This document shows positions 53,901 to 63,214 of a stretch of DNA of 64,000 nucleotides, in pieces; the stretch's first letter is position 1, and each line of letters opens with the position of its first letter. A model generated the notes under the pieces. That model did not search any database, was not told where the DNA came from, and saw only the letters and a program-made list of their open reading frames with translations. Source of the DNA: Streptococcus oralis (GTDB lineage: Bacteria > Bacillota > Bacilli > Lactobacillales > Streptococcaceae); NCBI RefSeq assembly GCF_016127915.1, contig NZ_CP066059.1:434001-498000 (forward strand), read 5' to 3'. A program made the position numbers and the translations under genes.

Positions 53901-55716
53901 GGTCATTTAGACTATTTGTAATCGTAGGCTCTACTCCGCTACGGATAGATAGATTACGCATGAATGAATAAAGCAAGGACAAGCGTAGCTTGTTGTCAAT
54001 TGCTAGTTGAGCACCTTTAGTATCTTTGTTGTAGTCAGGATCGTTATCAGACCAAGCTTCCAAGATAGACAAATGCTTAATGGCTTCTTCTTCACTTTCT
54101 CCCACCTTGTAGCGAGACTTGAAGTAGTCAGATGCGATTTGGAGCAAGTCTGCGTTGACATTGTCCACCGCATCGACACGAACTCCATCAAAATTAGCAG
54201 TCGGATCATTGGCTACAATGCTTCCAAAGTTCATCATAAAATGCAACCAGTTGAGTTGTTCGGCCTGAACAGCTGGATTAGAGTTGTCAAAGTCGTTAGC
54301 GAGCAAGAACTCATAACCACCGTTTGACTTGTCAATAAAGTACTTAGGTGTCCCTGTTTGACTAGTAGGGGTACGGTTAAGCAAACGGAATTTAGAGTTA
54401 GCATGTGAGCTCTTCTCATTATTGGTATAAAGCAAAGCTCCACCCTGCAAGTGGTCCTTTTTAGTACCAGTTGTTTCAGACTCTGACTTGATATTCCAGT
54501 TTGGCTGGGTTTTGACAAAGGCACCCATCAGCGTTCTCAACCATTTGGTATCGCCTTCTTTACCAATTTTTTCCTCAATTTTGCGCTGAACCTGCTGAGA
54601 AGCACCTGTCAGGAGAGCTTGTTCTACTTTGTTTTCAAAAGCACCTGCTCCCAGACCTTGCTGGTTCATATAGTTGAGGTAATTAATCTGAGTACGTTTA
54701 TCAGGCCACCAAGCCATCAAAAGAGGACGTAAGTCTGTTTCTGTCGATGCCGTCCATGTTTTTCCATCTTTTAAGATGAACTTTGGACGATACCAGCTAT
54801 CTGCTGTCAAATAACCGTCTACAGTTTCAATATCCTTGTCAGTCGTACCATAGAAAGCATTCTTTTGGGAGAATTCATTATTGAGACTGCTGGTTCCTTG
54901 TTGGAACTGATATTCATTTGAATCAACTAAGGCACCCGTTTCTGCATCAAAATAAAGTATTCTCCCATTAAGTTCAACTGCAAAATTCTTTTTAACTGTA
55001 CCATCGTCCTGAACATAGTAATTTTTACCATCAATGGTCTTGATGTGAGATAGGACATTATCATCGTGGTCAGCATTTACAGGTGCAGGTTGAGCCTGAT
55101 CTGCCACCATTCTTTCAGCTACTGCTCCTTGTTTTTGAGCAGGTTCGGGAAAGCGATCTTTCTTTGCAACCTTTGGATTTGCAACAATCTTGTCTGCAAC
55201 AGCCGTTTTTTCTCGTTTGTTGTCATCTTGCTCTTGGGCAGTTGTTGGCCTTGCTTGTTTATCCTGGTCTGCTACTTCTGTTTTAGGAGTTTCTGTGATT
55301 GCATTAGCAGCTTTAACTTCTTCAGCAACAGCAGCCTTTTCTGTAGATGCTTCTTTCGTACCTGCTGGTTTAGCAGGCTCTTGAGCATTGGTTTGAACTG
55401 TTGCTTCTGTATTTTCTGCTGGTTTAGCAAACTTATCACTAGCAGCAGCATCGCCTGTCACCTTGTCTGCAGGGGTTGCTTTTTCTGCTTCTTGCTCAGA
55501 TGCTATTTTAGCTTGGGCTGGAGTTTGCTGACCCGGACCACTAGTCTGAGCTGTAGCAGGTTCTTGAACTACAACCTGCTTTACATCATCCGCATGGACA
55601 ACGCCTGGTTCTAGACCAAGTACCTTTGGTGCTACAATAAGGGCCAAGGTAGTCAAAGCAATGGCTACCCAGTTTTTCTTAACTTTATGCATCTTATAAT
55701 GAATCTTTTTCTCCAT
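50992..55716 (-). CDS. gtfR: Glucosyltransferase (glucansucrase) GtfR
   Basis: 1574 residues (ATG at 55716, seven bases after AGGAGG; an extra ATG sits just before). A secretion signal (to about 43) and a variable Ala/Glu/Lys region (to about 200) precede the GH70 domain. Catalytic residues: nucleophile D515 ([11 protein letters not shown]), acid/base E553 ([11 protein letters not shown]), transition-state D626 ([10 protein letters not shown]). The SEVQTV triad after D626 is typical of enzymes making alpha-1,6-linked soluble glucan. C-terminal YG/CW repeats bind glucan. It builds glucan from sucrose outside the cell. Length and layout match S. oralis GtfR. Regulated by the adjacent rgg. Confidence 0.95.
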   Translation of the reverse strand: MEKKIHYKMHKVKKNWVAIALTTLALIVAPKVLGLEPGVVHADDVKQVVVQEPATAQTSGPGQQTPAQAKIASEQEAEKATPADKVTGDAAASDKFAKPAENTEATVQTNAQEPAKPAGTKEASTEKAAVAEEVKAANAITETPKTEVADQDKQARPTTAQEQDDNKREKTAVADKIVANPKVAKKDRFPEPAQKQGAVAERMVADQAQPAPVNADHDDNVLSHIKTIDGKNYYVQDDGTVKKNFAVELNGRILYFDAETGALVDSNEYQFQQGTSSLNNEFSQKNAFYGTTDKDIETVDGYLTADSWYRPKFILKDGKTWTASTETDLRPLLMAWWPDKRTQINYLNYMNQQGLGAGAFENKVEQALLTGASQQVQRKIEEKIGKEGDTKWLRTLMGAFVKTQPNWNIKSESETTGTKKDHLQGGALLYTNNEKSSHANSKFRLLNRTPTSQTGTPKYFIDKSNGGYEFLLANDFDNSNPAVQAEQLNWLHFMMNFGSIVANDPTANFDGVRVDAVDNVNADLLQIASDYFKSRYKVGESEEEAIKHLSILEAWSDNDPDYNKDTKGAQLAIDNKLRLSLLYSFMRNLSIRSGVEPTITNSLNDRSSEKKNGERMANYIFVRAHDSEVQTVIADIIRENINPNTDGLTFTMDELKQAFKIYNEDMRKADKKYTQFNIPTAHALMLSNKDSITRIYYGDLYTDDGQYMEKKSPYHDAIDALLRARIKYVAGGQDMKVTYMGVPREADKWSYNGILTSVRYGTGANEATDEGTAETRTQGMAVIASNNPNLKLNVWDKLQVNMGAAHKNQYYRPVLLTTKDGISRYLTDEEVPQSLWKKTDDNGILTFDMNDIAGYSNVQVSGYLAVWVPVGAKADQDARTTASKKKNASGQVYESSAALDSQLIYEGFSNFQDFATRDDQYTNKVIAKNVNLFKEWGVTSFELPPQYVSSQDGTFLDSIIQNGYAFEDRYDMAMSKNNKYGSLKDLLNALRALHSVNIQAIADWVPDQIYNLPGKEVVTATRVNNYGTYREGAEIKEKLYVANSKTNGTDFQGKYGGAYLDELKAKYPEIFERVQISNGQKMTTDEKITKWSAKYFNGTNILGRGAYYVLKDWASNDYLTNKNGEIVLPKQLVNKNAYTGFVSDANGTKFYSTSGYQAKNSFIQDENGNWYYFDKRGYLVTGAHEIDGKRVYFLKNGIQLRDSIREDKKGNQYYYDQTGAQVLNRYYTTDGENWRYFDAKGIMARGLVKIGDGQQFFDENGYQVKGKIVSAKDGKLRYFDKDSGNAVINRFAQGDNPSDWYYFGADGVAVTGLQKIGQQTLYFDQDGKQVKGKIVTLSDKSIRYFDANSGEMAVGKFAEGAKNEWYYFDQTGKAVTGLQKIGKQTLYFDQDGKQVKGKVVTLADKSIRYFDANSGEMAVGKFAEGAKNEWYYFDQTGKAVTGLQKIGKQTLYFDQDGKQVKGKIVTLSDKSIRYFDANSGEMATNKFVEGSQNEWYYFDQAGKAVTGLQQVGQQTLYFTQDGKQVKGKVVDVNGVSRYFDANSGDMARSKWIQLEDGSWMYFDRDGRGQNFGRN
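51148..51820 (-). repeat. 195-bp tandem repeats encoding glucan-binding units
   Basis: Three to four copies of a 65-codon unit (for example [16 protein letters not shown] ... [14 protein letters not shown]). Two central copies are nearly identical at the DNA level (anchors at about 51348, 51543, 51738, spaced exactly 195). Copies can be lost or gained by recombination. Confidence 0.88.
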
Positions 55717-55762
55717 CATAAAGCCTCCTTCTGAATTTAGTATAAAGTTATGCCCTTATTCT

Positions 55763-55788
55763 AGTATATTTTTCAAAATGATCATTTT
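55763..55788 (-). promoter_or_regulatory. gtfR promoter with a perfect palindrome (candidate Rgg site)
   Basis: The -10 is TATACT (55763-55768). There is no good -35. Instead a perfect 14-bp palindrome AAAATGATCATTTT (55775-55788) covers that position. A missing -35 with an operator over it fits an activator-dependent promoter. Rgg is the obvious candidate. Inference. Confidence 0.5.
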
Positions 55789-55805
55789 TTGTTGCACATC
55801 TACAA

Positions 55806-56669
55806 CTATGAAAGGCAAATTCTTTCAAACTGTTCTTTAAGCTTTTGGGCAACACCAAAGGAATCTAAAAATTCAAAAAAAGATAGGCATTGCTCGATGT
55901 CACTGAGAGCATTAGTATTCCCAACCTTGTAGGCATACAGAGCCCTATGATACTTAATCAGCGTTCGATCATATAGATCTGTTTCAGGAATTTTAGAGTG
56001 ATCAAGATAATTGAGAAACCTCATAGCAACTAGCAGATGGTTTCCTTCTATACAGACGCTAATGACATTAAGTAGCATCTTGATAATACGGCGGCGATTT
56101 TCCGGTAGGTTGTTATAAAACTGGGTACGATTGATCATCTCACTAGCGAAGGTTTCCAACGTTTCCAAGGCCATCAAATCAACGCTGTTTGTAAAGAGCC
56201 AGAGTTCATAACGTCCCCACTCCTCAACAGAAAAGAGATGATCCGTCAGAAATTCTATATCCTTCTTGCTAATCTGAAAATCTGAGCAACAGGAAGACAG
56301 AAGGGCTCTGACAATGATCGTATTGAGTTTATAGTTCTTCTTCTCAGGAAACTGTTCGGTCAAAGCTTCTGAGCTTGACAAAATATTTTGGAGCTTGACA
56401 ACATTGTTTTCCTGATATGCATCAGCTACTTTTTTTGAGAACAGCACATCATCTGAATCAATGTAATTATGGTAAACATACTGAAACTCCTCTAGGGAAA
56501 CGGCCATATTTTTTAAACAGAAATAAAAAGAATCAAGTGTGATCCCATTGACTCCCCGTTCAAAACGGGATAGCTGAGCCACGGAAATATCACCAGCAGC
56601 TACCTCTTTCAGGGACATTTTTTTTGATTCTCTAATGACTTTGAATATTTTTCCGAAAGTTTCCAACAT
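55806..56669 (-). CDS. rgg: Rgg-family transcription regulator of gtfR
   Basis: 287 residues. The N-terminal XRE helix-turn-helix (about 1-60) reads MSLKEVAAGDISVAQLSRFERG. The C-terminal region is all-helical, TPR-like (Rgg/Gad/MutR class). It lies directly upstream of gtfR in the same direction, the arrangement of S. gordonii rgg-gtfG. There the protein is an activator of glucosyltransferase expression. The frame opens at 56696, but ATG 56669 (GGGGGAGTGAT upstream) starts at the conserved MLETFGKIFK. Whether it answers to a peptide pheromone is unclear. Confidence 0.92.
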   Translation of the reverse strand: MLETFGKIFKVIRESKKMSLKEVAAGDISVAQLSRFERGVNGITLDSFYFCLKNMAVSLEEFQYVYHNYIDSDDVLFSKKVADAYQENNVVKLQNILSSSEALTEQFPEKKNYKLNTIIVRALLSSCCSDFQISKKDIEFLTDHLFSVEEWGRYELWLFTNSVDLMALETLETFASEMINRTQFYNNLPENRRRIIKMLLNVISVCIEGNHLLVAMRFLNYLDHSKIPETDLYDRTLIKYHRALYAYKVGNTNALSDIEQCLSFFEFLDSFGVAQKLKEQFERICLS

Positions 56670-56696
56670 ATCACTCCCCCAGTTTCGTATATGCAA

Positions 56697-57017
56697 AAAA
56701 TTCTTACTAATTTTAATATACTAGTAACACGTTTCAATTATATTACAGAGAAAGTACTTTATATTTCAAATTAATACAAGCAGATTAATTCGCATGATAA
56801 GACCGTTTAATATAGCATTTATTGAATATTATATCTTTTTCATGAATCTATTGATTTCAGTAACAATCTGAAGTATTCTATCTAACAACTTGAAAACACT
56901 AACATTTCTAGAGATAGATTTCCTTCTTATACTAGACGAAGCTTGATTGATTTATAAAAGTTTGATATAAAATCGCAAGACAATCATATGAAACATTTTT
57001 TAGAAAGGGAGTCAATA
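56697..57017. other. AT-rich region upstream of rgg; no confident gene
   Basis: About 320 bases before the DJ-1 terminator. I see AT-rich sequence likely to hold the rgg promoter and a 25-codon hydrophobic open frame on the plus strand at 56794-56871 (MIRPFNIAFIEYYIFFMNLLISVTI, split here only for description). That frame has no Shine-Dalgarno. Nothing else is supported. Confidence 0.5.
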
Positions 57018-57042
57018 AAAAAAACGAGAGCCGAACTCTCGT
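57018..57042 (-). terminator. Terminator of the DJ-1 gene
   Basis: ACGAGAG/CTCTCGT hairpin with eight T on the minus strand, right after the DJ-1 stop. Confidence 0.9.
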
Positions 57043-57043
57043 C

Positions 57044-57598
57044 TTACAGTTGATTTCCAAAGACATCTCGATAGAGCATGCCGTCTCGTAAACTTTCGGC
57101 GTCTCCTCCTAATTGCTCTACGAGCTTATAGGCAAAGGCAAGTGCGGTTGACGGTCCTCGGCTAGTTGTTAGATTGCCATCTACAACCACTGTTTGCTTT
57201 TGATAAATTCCGTCAGTAATTTGCTCCTTAACTCCGTCATAACAAGTAAAGTGCTTGTCTTTCAGGACACCTGCTTGTTGAAGAGCGATTGGGGCTGCAC
57301 AGATGGCAGCAATATTCTTTCCTGCTTGGTCAAAGGCTTTAATCTGTGAAATGAGGCTCTGATTATCTCGTAGGTGAGCTGATCCTGGCATACCACCTGG
57401 AAGAACTACCAAGTCATAGTCGGACAAATTGCCATCAAAAACATAATCGGCTTTTACCTGAATGCCATGCGATCCTGTCACCTGCTCTTCAAATCCTACC
57501 ATATCACATGAAATGTTTGCTCGACGCAAGACATCAACTACTGTCAAGGCTTCGATTTCTTCAAAACCCTGGGCTAAGATAACTGCTACTTTTGCCAT
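57044..57598 (-). CDS. DJ-1/PfpI family protein
   Basis: 184 residues of the DJ-1/ThiJ class. The reactive Cys is C100 in AAICAAPIALQQAG. The conserved Glu at 13-14 (GFEEIEAL) hydrogen-bonds that Cys. The C-terminal motif TSRGPSTALAFAYKLVE is complete. Such proteins act on methylglyoxal or serve in stress protection; the exact role here is unproven. It follows rodA by about 10 bases. Confidence 0.88.
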   Translation of the reverse strand: MAKVAVILAQGFEEIEALTVVDVLRRANISCDMVGFEEQVTGSHGIQVKADYVFDGNLSDYDLVVLPGGMPGSAHLRDNQSLISQIKAFDQAGKNIAAICAAPIALQQAGVLKDKHFTCYDGVKEQITDGIYQKQTVVVDGNLTTSRGPSTALAFAYKLVEQLGGDAESLRDGMLYRDVFGNQL

Positions 57599-57608
57599 AG
57601 TGGCCTCC

Positions 57609-58832
57609 TTATTTGATTTGTTTTAGGACGACTTTCTTTCGTTTGAACGGAACTTTTCCACTTTTCTCTTCTGCTAGATTGGTCTGGTAACTCATAGACA
57701 AGAGGAGACCGACACCGATGAGGTTACTAATAATAGCGGAGCCCCCTTGAGAAATAAATGGTAGAGGAATCCCTGTCAAAGGAAGTAAGCCTGTCACGGC
57801 ACCGATATTTTCAAAGATATGGAAGAGCAACATCATGATAAAACCAGTCGAGATATAGGTGTAGAACTGGTTGTTTGACTTAAGTGTAATCTTCAACATC
57901 CGATAAATAAGAAGCAAGTACAGGGCAACTACAAAGACTGAACCAATGAAGCCAAAGTCTTCAGCAATTACGGTGAAAATCATATCGCTCTCGCGTACTG
58001 GAATGAGGAGATTGGACACATTGAAACCTTGTCCAAACAAGCCACCACTTCCAATCGCAATTTGTCCCTGCGCCTGTTGGTAAGTCGTTGTTTGCGCAAA
58101 GTCAAAGGGATTGAGCCAAGCCAAAATGCGGTTAATCTGGTATGTTGGCATCCCAATCTGATGCAAGAAGGCGCGTCCATCCTTGCTTATAAAGATGGCC
58201 ATGAAGCCTACAACTGCCGTCACTCCTGTCGCAAAAACTGGAATGATAATCTTCCACGAAACACCTGAAAGGAGAACCATACCAGAAAAAATAGCTACGA
58301 AGACCAAGGCAGTCCCTAGGTCACTTTGTAGGGCTAAGAGGATCAAGACTGGGATGGTAAAGGCGATCATCCAACCAATCAATAGGAAATCCAAGGGAAT
58401 AGTTCGTCGCCATTCCTTGTGTTTTTGAGTGAATCTTACAATGGCTCGAGCCAACATCAAGATATAGGAAATCTTCATGAATTCCGATGGCTGAAAAAGT
58501 GTCGTTCCACCAATCGATACCCAGTTCTTGGCACCTGTTGACGCTACAAGATTTGGATTGTAGAAAACAAGAGGTAGGACCATCAAAGCTAGCCCTAGAC
58601 CATAAAGATAGGGAGTCACCTTCCATAAAAACTCGGTATTAAAGAACATGACCACAAAACCAATGACAAGTCCCAAGGCAATCCAAGCGATTTGCTGACC
58701 TAGAATTGGTAATACATTGTTTGGATAGTCATGACTAACTGCTATATAAATGGCCACTACTCCAATCACCAGTAAACAAAACACTGGTAGGAGGAGGCTA
58801 TAATCGACTCGAGAGTCGAAGGAACGTTTCAT
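57609..58832 (-). CDS. rodA: SEDS peptidoglycan glycosyltransferase RodA
   Basis: 407-residue polytopic membrane protein of the FtsW/RodA/SpoVE family that polymerises peptidoglycan during side-wall or peripheral growth. Motifs include PSEFMKISYILMLAR, LLALQSDLGTALVF (the catalytic Asp region), YQQAQGQIAIGSGGLFGQG, and PLTGIPLPFISQGGSA. There are about ten membrane segments. Assigned to RodA rather than FtsW from gene order (next to DJ-1 and dinG). Confidence 0.9.
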   Translation of the reverse strand: MKRSFDSRVDYSLLLPVFCLLVIGVVAIYIAVSHDYPNNVLPILGQQIAWIALGLVIGFVVMFFNTEFLWKVTPYLYGLGLALMVLPLVFYNPNLVASTGAKNWVSIGGTTLFQPSEFMKISYILMLARAIVRFTQKHKEWRRTIPLDFLLIGWMIAFTIPVLILLALQSDLGTALVFVAIFSGMVLLSGVSWKIIIPVFATGVTAVVGFMAIFISKDGRAFLHQIGMPTYQINRILAWLNPFDFAQTTTYQQAQGQIAIGSGGLFGQGFNVSNLLIPVRESDMIFTVIAEDFGFIGSVFVVALYLLLIYRMLKITLKSNNQFYTYISTGFIMMLLFHIFENIGAVTGLLPLTGIPLPFISQGGSAIISNLIGVGLLLSMSYQTNLAEEKSGKVPFKRKKVVLKQIK

Positions 58833-58837
58833 ATTTT

Positions 58838-61333
58838 TTACCTTTTCTCTTTCTGGGATTTTTCTTTCATTCTATTGCGACGAGATTGGAGAAAATCAGC
58901 TACAGCAGGCTCTAGCTGGTCTCTAGAAAGAACCTGAACAGTCCTTTCTTTTGACAAGGCCTGAGCGATTTGTTTGCCGTAACGCTTGCTGACGACTCGG
59001 CTGTCTAAAAGCACAGCAACCGAACCTTGGTTGGGCCGTCTAACAGTACGACCAAGGGCTTGTTTTAGCCGAATGATCGCCATCGGCAACTGATAATCAT
59101 AGAAAGGATTTTTCCCTTCTTGACGCAGTTCTTGGTTTAATTTTTTGGTTAAAGGCTCTTGGGGATTTTGGAAAGGCAATCTCGGAATCACTTGGATCAC
59201 GCAAGGATGGGTTGAAAAATCAACTCCTTCCCAGAAACTACCTGTTCCAAGCAAGATCTGCCGTTCGCCTTTTTCAAAACGTTTTTTCAGTTGGCTTGGC
59301 TCCCCATTTTTATACTGAGCCAGATGCGGTTGGTCTAGCAGGTCTGAGACTGCCAGCAACATCTCTTTTGAGGTAAACAAGACCAGTATGGGTTCTTGAA
59401 AGGCTTGTAACCTTCGGATAACAGAAGCCACCTCACTAGCATAATCAACAGGTGAAACTTCTGTCACAAGAGGAAAATCATTGACTAGAAAGACTTCTTG
59501 TTGCTCCTGTTTTGCTACATCAAGCCTAACAAGTGGAGCATCTGGAAATCCCAATAAATCTGCTAAGGAAACCCGATTGCTGATTTCAAGAGTGGCCGAT
59601 ACTCCTAGGAGTCTACAATCTTCTGGCAATAAATCCGCTAGTATAAAGCGGCCTTTTTTACTTGAACAAATCAAGACATCCCTGCTCGATTTCTCTGCTG
59701 TAGCAAGCCAAAATTCACGGTCCGAGGTGAAAAAGTTTGCAATCTCTCTATACTCTGGGAGAGCTAACTCCGAAAAATGCTGGCGCAACTGTTCAAGAGA
59801 ATCCAACCACTTTCCATTCTTCAGACCTGACTGATAGTGCTCCATCAAGTAACGACATTCAAAGCCGATACTCTCAAGCAAACGTTTCTGAACCAAATCT
59901 TCCTCTGACTCCAAGGACTTTTCAATTTGAGTTACAAGTTCCTCAAGGCGGTAAGCCTGCTGGGCTAGATTTTCAAGGGCTAGCAGCATTTTTTGAGCTT
60001 CATCCAAGATCACCAAACGGTTGTCGACAAACTCTGGATTGTCTTCCAAACGAGTGACCAGATAGGCATGATTAGTCAAGAGAACGCGACTGGTCTTGGC
60101 CTTTTCCTGCCCTCGTTTCCAAAAATCCTCTGTAGCAAATAAACTTTTCTTTGAAAGCTTGCCATCGTGGACTAGTTCTGGCAGAAAATGCTGGTAGCGA
60201 TAAAGCTGCCCGATTTCGTCCAAGTCACCTGTCTCTGTCTCTGTTAGCCAGATGAGCAGTTGCATTTTAAAGCGTGTGAAGAGGCGATTGGACTCCGGTC
60301 GATGGAGGACTTGGTGAAAAGCATCCAATTTCAAGTAATTTTGAGGCCCCTTGAGACTATGAATCTCCATATGGAAGACCTCTTTTAAGCGCTGACCTTC
60401 TTCTTGCATGATTTGATTTTGAAGAATTTTGGTCGGAACACTCACTAGGATACCTGCTTGACTCTCCAAGTTCAAAGCAGGGAGGAGATAACCATAAGTC
60501 TTGCCCAGTCCCGTTTGAGCTTGGATAAAGGAAGTCTGGTGTTCTTCCAATAATTGCTCAATCTTCTCCGCAAATTCCAGCTGTTGTGGACGCTCCTCCA
60601 GCCCCAATAAAGAAATGTTTTTAGCAAAGTCTTTGGATAACTTTCGTGGGACTAAGGCTTTGCTTTCCTTTCTGAGGAAAAGCCCATGAAGCTCCATCAA
60701 GTCTGGCGAAGATAAGAGAGATTGTTGCTGATAGACCTCCTCAATCACCAGATAACTTTCATAGAGAAGGTTGTCTGCAAGTTTTAGCAAGCTTTCTAAG
60801 AGCCCTTTTGGTAACTCAAATAGTTTTTGACGCATGTAGAGCAAGAGTTCAGCTGTTGCCTGAGCATCTGACAGAGCAGTATGGGCATGTTCCAGCTCAA
60901 TGCCCAACTCTTGACAAAGGATACCTAAGTTATACTTTTCAAACTGAGGATATAGAACTTGGGCAAGCTCAACTGTATCCACCCGCGGTGTACGCAATTC
61001 ATATCCTTCAAAAAAGAGAAATTCTGCAAGAAGGTTGGCATCAAACTGTACATTGTGCGCAACAAAAATACCGTCCTTAACCAATTCAAAAATTTTTCCA
61101 GCCACCTGAGAAAACTCTGGTGCCGCAGCCAAACGCTGATCGGTCAGACCTGTTAATTCTTTGATATGAGAATCCAAGGGTTCGTGAGGATTGACATCAG
61201 TCGCATACTGATCGATGATTTCACCATTCTCAATCACCACAATGCCTACTTGAATAATTTTTGCCTTGCTTCCAGTGCTGGTCGCCTCTAAATCAACGAC
61301 CACATACCGATGATCATTTCTCGCATTCATCAT
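58838..61333 (-). CDS. dinG: DnaQ-type exonuclease / DinG helicase fusion
   Basis: 831 residues. The N-terminal DEDDh exonuclease (about 1-175) has VVVDLEATSTGSK, VAHNVQFDANLL and the His of EHAHTALSDAQATAELL. The C-terminal superfamily II XPD-like helicase has Walker A IQAQTGLGKTYGYLLP (about 275) and the DEAQ box LVILDEAQKM. The four iron-sulfur cysteines of E. coli DinG are not evident, as is usual for the Gram-positive exonuclease-fused form. Six bases from rodA. Roles in replication-fork repair are inferred. Confidence 0.9.
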   Translation of the reverse strand: MMNARNDHRYVVVDLEATSTGSKAKIIQVGIVVIENGEIIDQYATDVNPHEPLDSHIKELTGLTDQRLAAAPEFSQVAGKIFELVKDGIFVAHNVQFDANLLAEFLFFEGYELRTPRVDTVELAQVLYPQFEKYNLGILCQELGIELEHAHTALSDAQATAELLLYMRQKLFELPKGLLESLLKLADNLLYESYLVIEEVYQQQSLLSSPDLMELHGLFLRKESKALVPRKLSKDFAKNISLLGLEERPQQLEFAEKIEQLLEEHQTSFIQAQTGLGKTYGYLLPALNLESQAGILVSVPTKILQNQIMQEEGQRLKEVFHMEIHSLKGPQNYLKLDAFHQVLHRPESNRLFTRFKMQLLIWLTETETGDLDEIGQLYRYQHFLPELVHDGKLSKKSLFATEDFWKRGQEKAKTSRVLLTNHAYLVTRLEDNPEFVDNRLVILDEAQKMLLALENLAQQAYRLEELVTQIEKSLESEEDLVQKRLLESIGFECRYLMEHYQSGLKNGKWLDSLEQLRQHFSELALPEYREIANFFTSDREFWLATAEKSSRDVLICSSKKGRFILADLLPEDCRLLGVSATLEISNRVSLADLLGFPDAPLVRLDVAKQEQQEVFLVNDFPLVTEVSPVDYASEVASVIRRLQAFQEPILVLFTSKEMLLAVSDLLDQPHLAQYKNGEPSQLKKRFEKGERQILLGTGSFWEGVDFSTHPCVIQVIPRLPFQNPQEPLTKKLNQELRQEGKNPFYDYQLPMAIIRLKQALGRTVRRPNQGSVAVLLDSRVVSKRYGKQIAQALSKERTVQVLSRDQLEPAVADFLQSRRNRMKEKSQKEKR

Positions 61334-61336
61334 TAA

Positions 61337-61513
61337 AAATTATATCAAAAAAAGCATGATTTGACACCCCTCAACTTTGATAACAATCTCACTTTCCTTG
61401 TGAGTTTGAGTAAAAACCCAGACCTTAAAAGTGAGAATTTCACGCAAGTTCAGCAGTTGGTTCCTGGTTCTGAGGTATTTAAAAACCTTATCAACAAAGC
61501 TACATCAACATAA
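61337..61513 (+). pseudogene. Protein-like remnant between dinG and nnrD
   Basis: A frame open from 61337 to a TAA at 61511 has protein-like composition, for example LTFLVSLSKNPDLKSENF and VFKNLINKATST, and no good start or ribosome site. It may be the C-terminus of a deleted gene. The family is not recognised. It could also be chance. Confidence 0.3.
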
Positions 61514-61543
61514 AAAGGCAACCAAGATATTAGCTGCCTTTTT
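61512..61543 (-). terminator. nnrD terminator overlapping the coding end
   Basis: AAAAAGGCA/TGCCTTTTT stem. The hairpin includes the nnrD stop codon and last codons. T-run on the minus strand. Confidence 0.75.
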
Positions 61544-62381
61544 GAGATATTTTTTTCATTGTTTTTGGGAGTAGCTTGCTAATCTCTGTTGGCAAAACAA
61601 GGTAGTTTTCTTGAGCTAGTTCTTGCGCGATAGCTGAATGAAGATAGGTCACTACCACCACTCTTTCATAGAGGCTGACTTGGTGAAACTGACCTGCAAA
61701 ACCTGCAATCATCCCAGCCAGAGTATCTCCCATCCCACCTGTTGCTTGATAGGGACCTCCAACCTCTAACTGATAATATTCAGACTGACCAGCTTGCCAG
61801 ATACGAGTTGCTGGACCCTTCTCAACTAGAATCGTTCCTTGAGGAAAAGTAGAAAGAGCCCTAGCAGTCGTCTCTTTATTTTGATGGTCAAGAACTATAC
61901 CAGATAATCTTTCCCATTCCTTTTGGTGGGGAGTTAGAATGAGCTGACTAGATGGGAATGGCAAATGAGCTTTTGCTAAGATGCCCAAAGCACCGCCGTC
62001 TGCAATCAAAATCTGGTCTTTTCTAAGGCTGTCACAGACCCGTTTTACAAGTTCTTCTCCGAATGCATTCTCTCGCAAACCCGGACCTAACAAGACAACT
62101 TCTGCCTTCTCCAACTGCTCTTTTAACAATTGCTGGTCTTGAAGAGAAAAAGCCATGGCCTCAGGTAAATGACTGTGCAAAGCCGGAATATTCTCCTTAT
62201 CCGTACCAACAGTCACCAACCCTGCCCCACTTTTAACAGCTGCAATGGCTGACATGATGATAGCTCCCCCATAAGGATAGGTCCCTCCTAGTAAGAGCAG
62301 GTGACCGTAATCTCCCTTATGACTGTGACGAGAACGTTCCATAATGACTTTTTCTAGTAAAGTTCGATCAATCACTTTCAT
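61530..62381 (-). CDS. nnrD: ADP-dependent NAD(P)H-hydrate dehydratase
   Basis: 283 residues of the YjeF C-terminal/carbohydrate-kinase-like family that repairs hydrated NAD(P)H, using ADP. The motifs HKGDYGHLLLLGG and VGGPYQATGGMGDTLAGMIAGF (the anion hole) are clear. It lacks the N-terminal epimerase half found in many fused enzymes, so NnrE must be encoded elsewhere. Next to a HAD phosphatase gene upstream (gap about 55). Confidence 0.92.
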   Translation of the reverse strand: MKVIDRTLLEKVIMERSRHSHKGDYGHLLLLGGTYPYGGAIIMSAIAAVKSGAGLVTVGTDKENIPALHSHLPEAMAFSLQDQQLLKEQLEKAEVVLLGPGLRENAFGEELVKRVCDSLRKDQILIADGGALGILAKAHLPFPSSQLILTPHQKEWERLSGIVLDHQNKETTARALSTFPQGTILVEKGPATRIWQAGQSEYYQLEVGGPYQATGGMGDTLAGMIAGFAGQFHQVSLYERVVVVTYLHSAIAQELAQENYLVLPTEISKLLPKTMKKISQKGS

Positions 62382-62436
62382 CGTTTTTTCCTCTCACTCC
62401 ATTATACTACAAAAGGAGGGCAAACCTCCTTCTACA

Positions 62437-63210
62437 CTATTTTCCCTTAAATTCCGCAAAGGTCTGTAATATTTTAGCTGCTACTGCTGGAGAAGGTTCT
62501 CCTTTTAGCTCTAACGTTTCATCTGCATATGGAGTAAGGCCTGCAAAATCTCCTATCTGGACAGAATAGAGCGACGTTTTAAACAGTTCAATATCGTTTT
62601 GGTCATTTCCAAAAGCGATGAAGTTCTCCCCACATAATTTTTCAACAGTTGTTGCCTTATGAGTATCCAAGGGATTAACATAAAGGCACTTTTCATGCGC
62701 ATGATAGGAGAGATGAGCCTGTCCTAGTCTTTCTAGCTGATCAAGCAGATCATCAAGCAAATCCTCGTGGTCACCCATATAAACGACTACCTTAATCGGA
62801 GTCCCCAAGTCCTCGAGTTTCTGATGACGAGCCACCTTTAGGGGATCCACACTGGAGAAAAATGGAATCTTCTCCACAATCTGACCGCTATAGTCAAAGC
62901 AATCATCTGCAAAGAAAGGGAGATTATAAGTCTGACAATAATCCACTAGCGCCTGATAAACTCTAGCATCGAGATTCCTTTCGAAAACAGTCTTCCCTAG
63001 ATGATAGGCTACGCCACCATTCAACCCTATAACCAAGCGCTGACTGAGTTCAGGACCTAATAAACCCAAACAATCCCGATAAGAGCGGGCTGAGGCAAAC
63101 ACAAGCTCATGCCCATAATCTTCAGCCTTTAACAGAACCTGCTTAATCTCCTCATCTATGGTCATGTAGTCAAAAGACAGTGTCCCATCCAGATCAAATA
63201 CGAATTTCAT
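62437..63210 (-). CDS. Cof-type HAD phosphatase
   Basis: 257 residues. Motif I FVFDLDGTLSFD, motif II VFASARSYRD, motif IV FIAFGNDQNDIELF (Asn in place of the usual Asp in GDxxND). Sugar-phosphate phosphatase of the Cof family. Four bases from folD. Confidence 0.88.
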   Translation of the reverse strand: MKFVFDLDGTLSFDYMTIDEEIKQVLLKAEDYGHELVFASARSYRDCLGLLGPELSQRLVIGLNGGVAYHLGKTVFERNLDARVYQALVDYCQTYNLPFFADDCFDYSGQIVEKIPFFSSVDPLKVARHQKLEDLGTPIKVVVYMGDHEDLLDDLLDQLERLGQAHLSYHAHEKCLYVNPLDTHKATTVEKLCGENFIAFGNDQNDIELFKTSLYSVQIGDFAGLTPYADETLELKGEPSPAVAAKILQTFAEFKGK

Positions 63211-63214
63211 CTTC

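Noticed and set aside
55066..55614. 182-codon Cys/Ser/Phe-rich ORF opposite gtfR
   Set aside because: Antisense of the Ala/Glu/Lys-rich variable region; no start signals.
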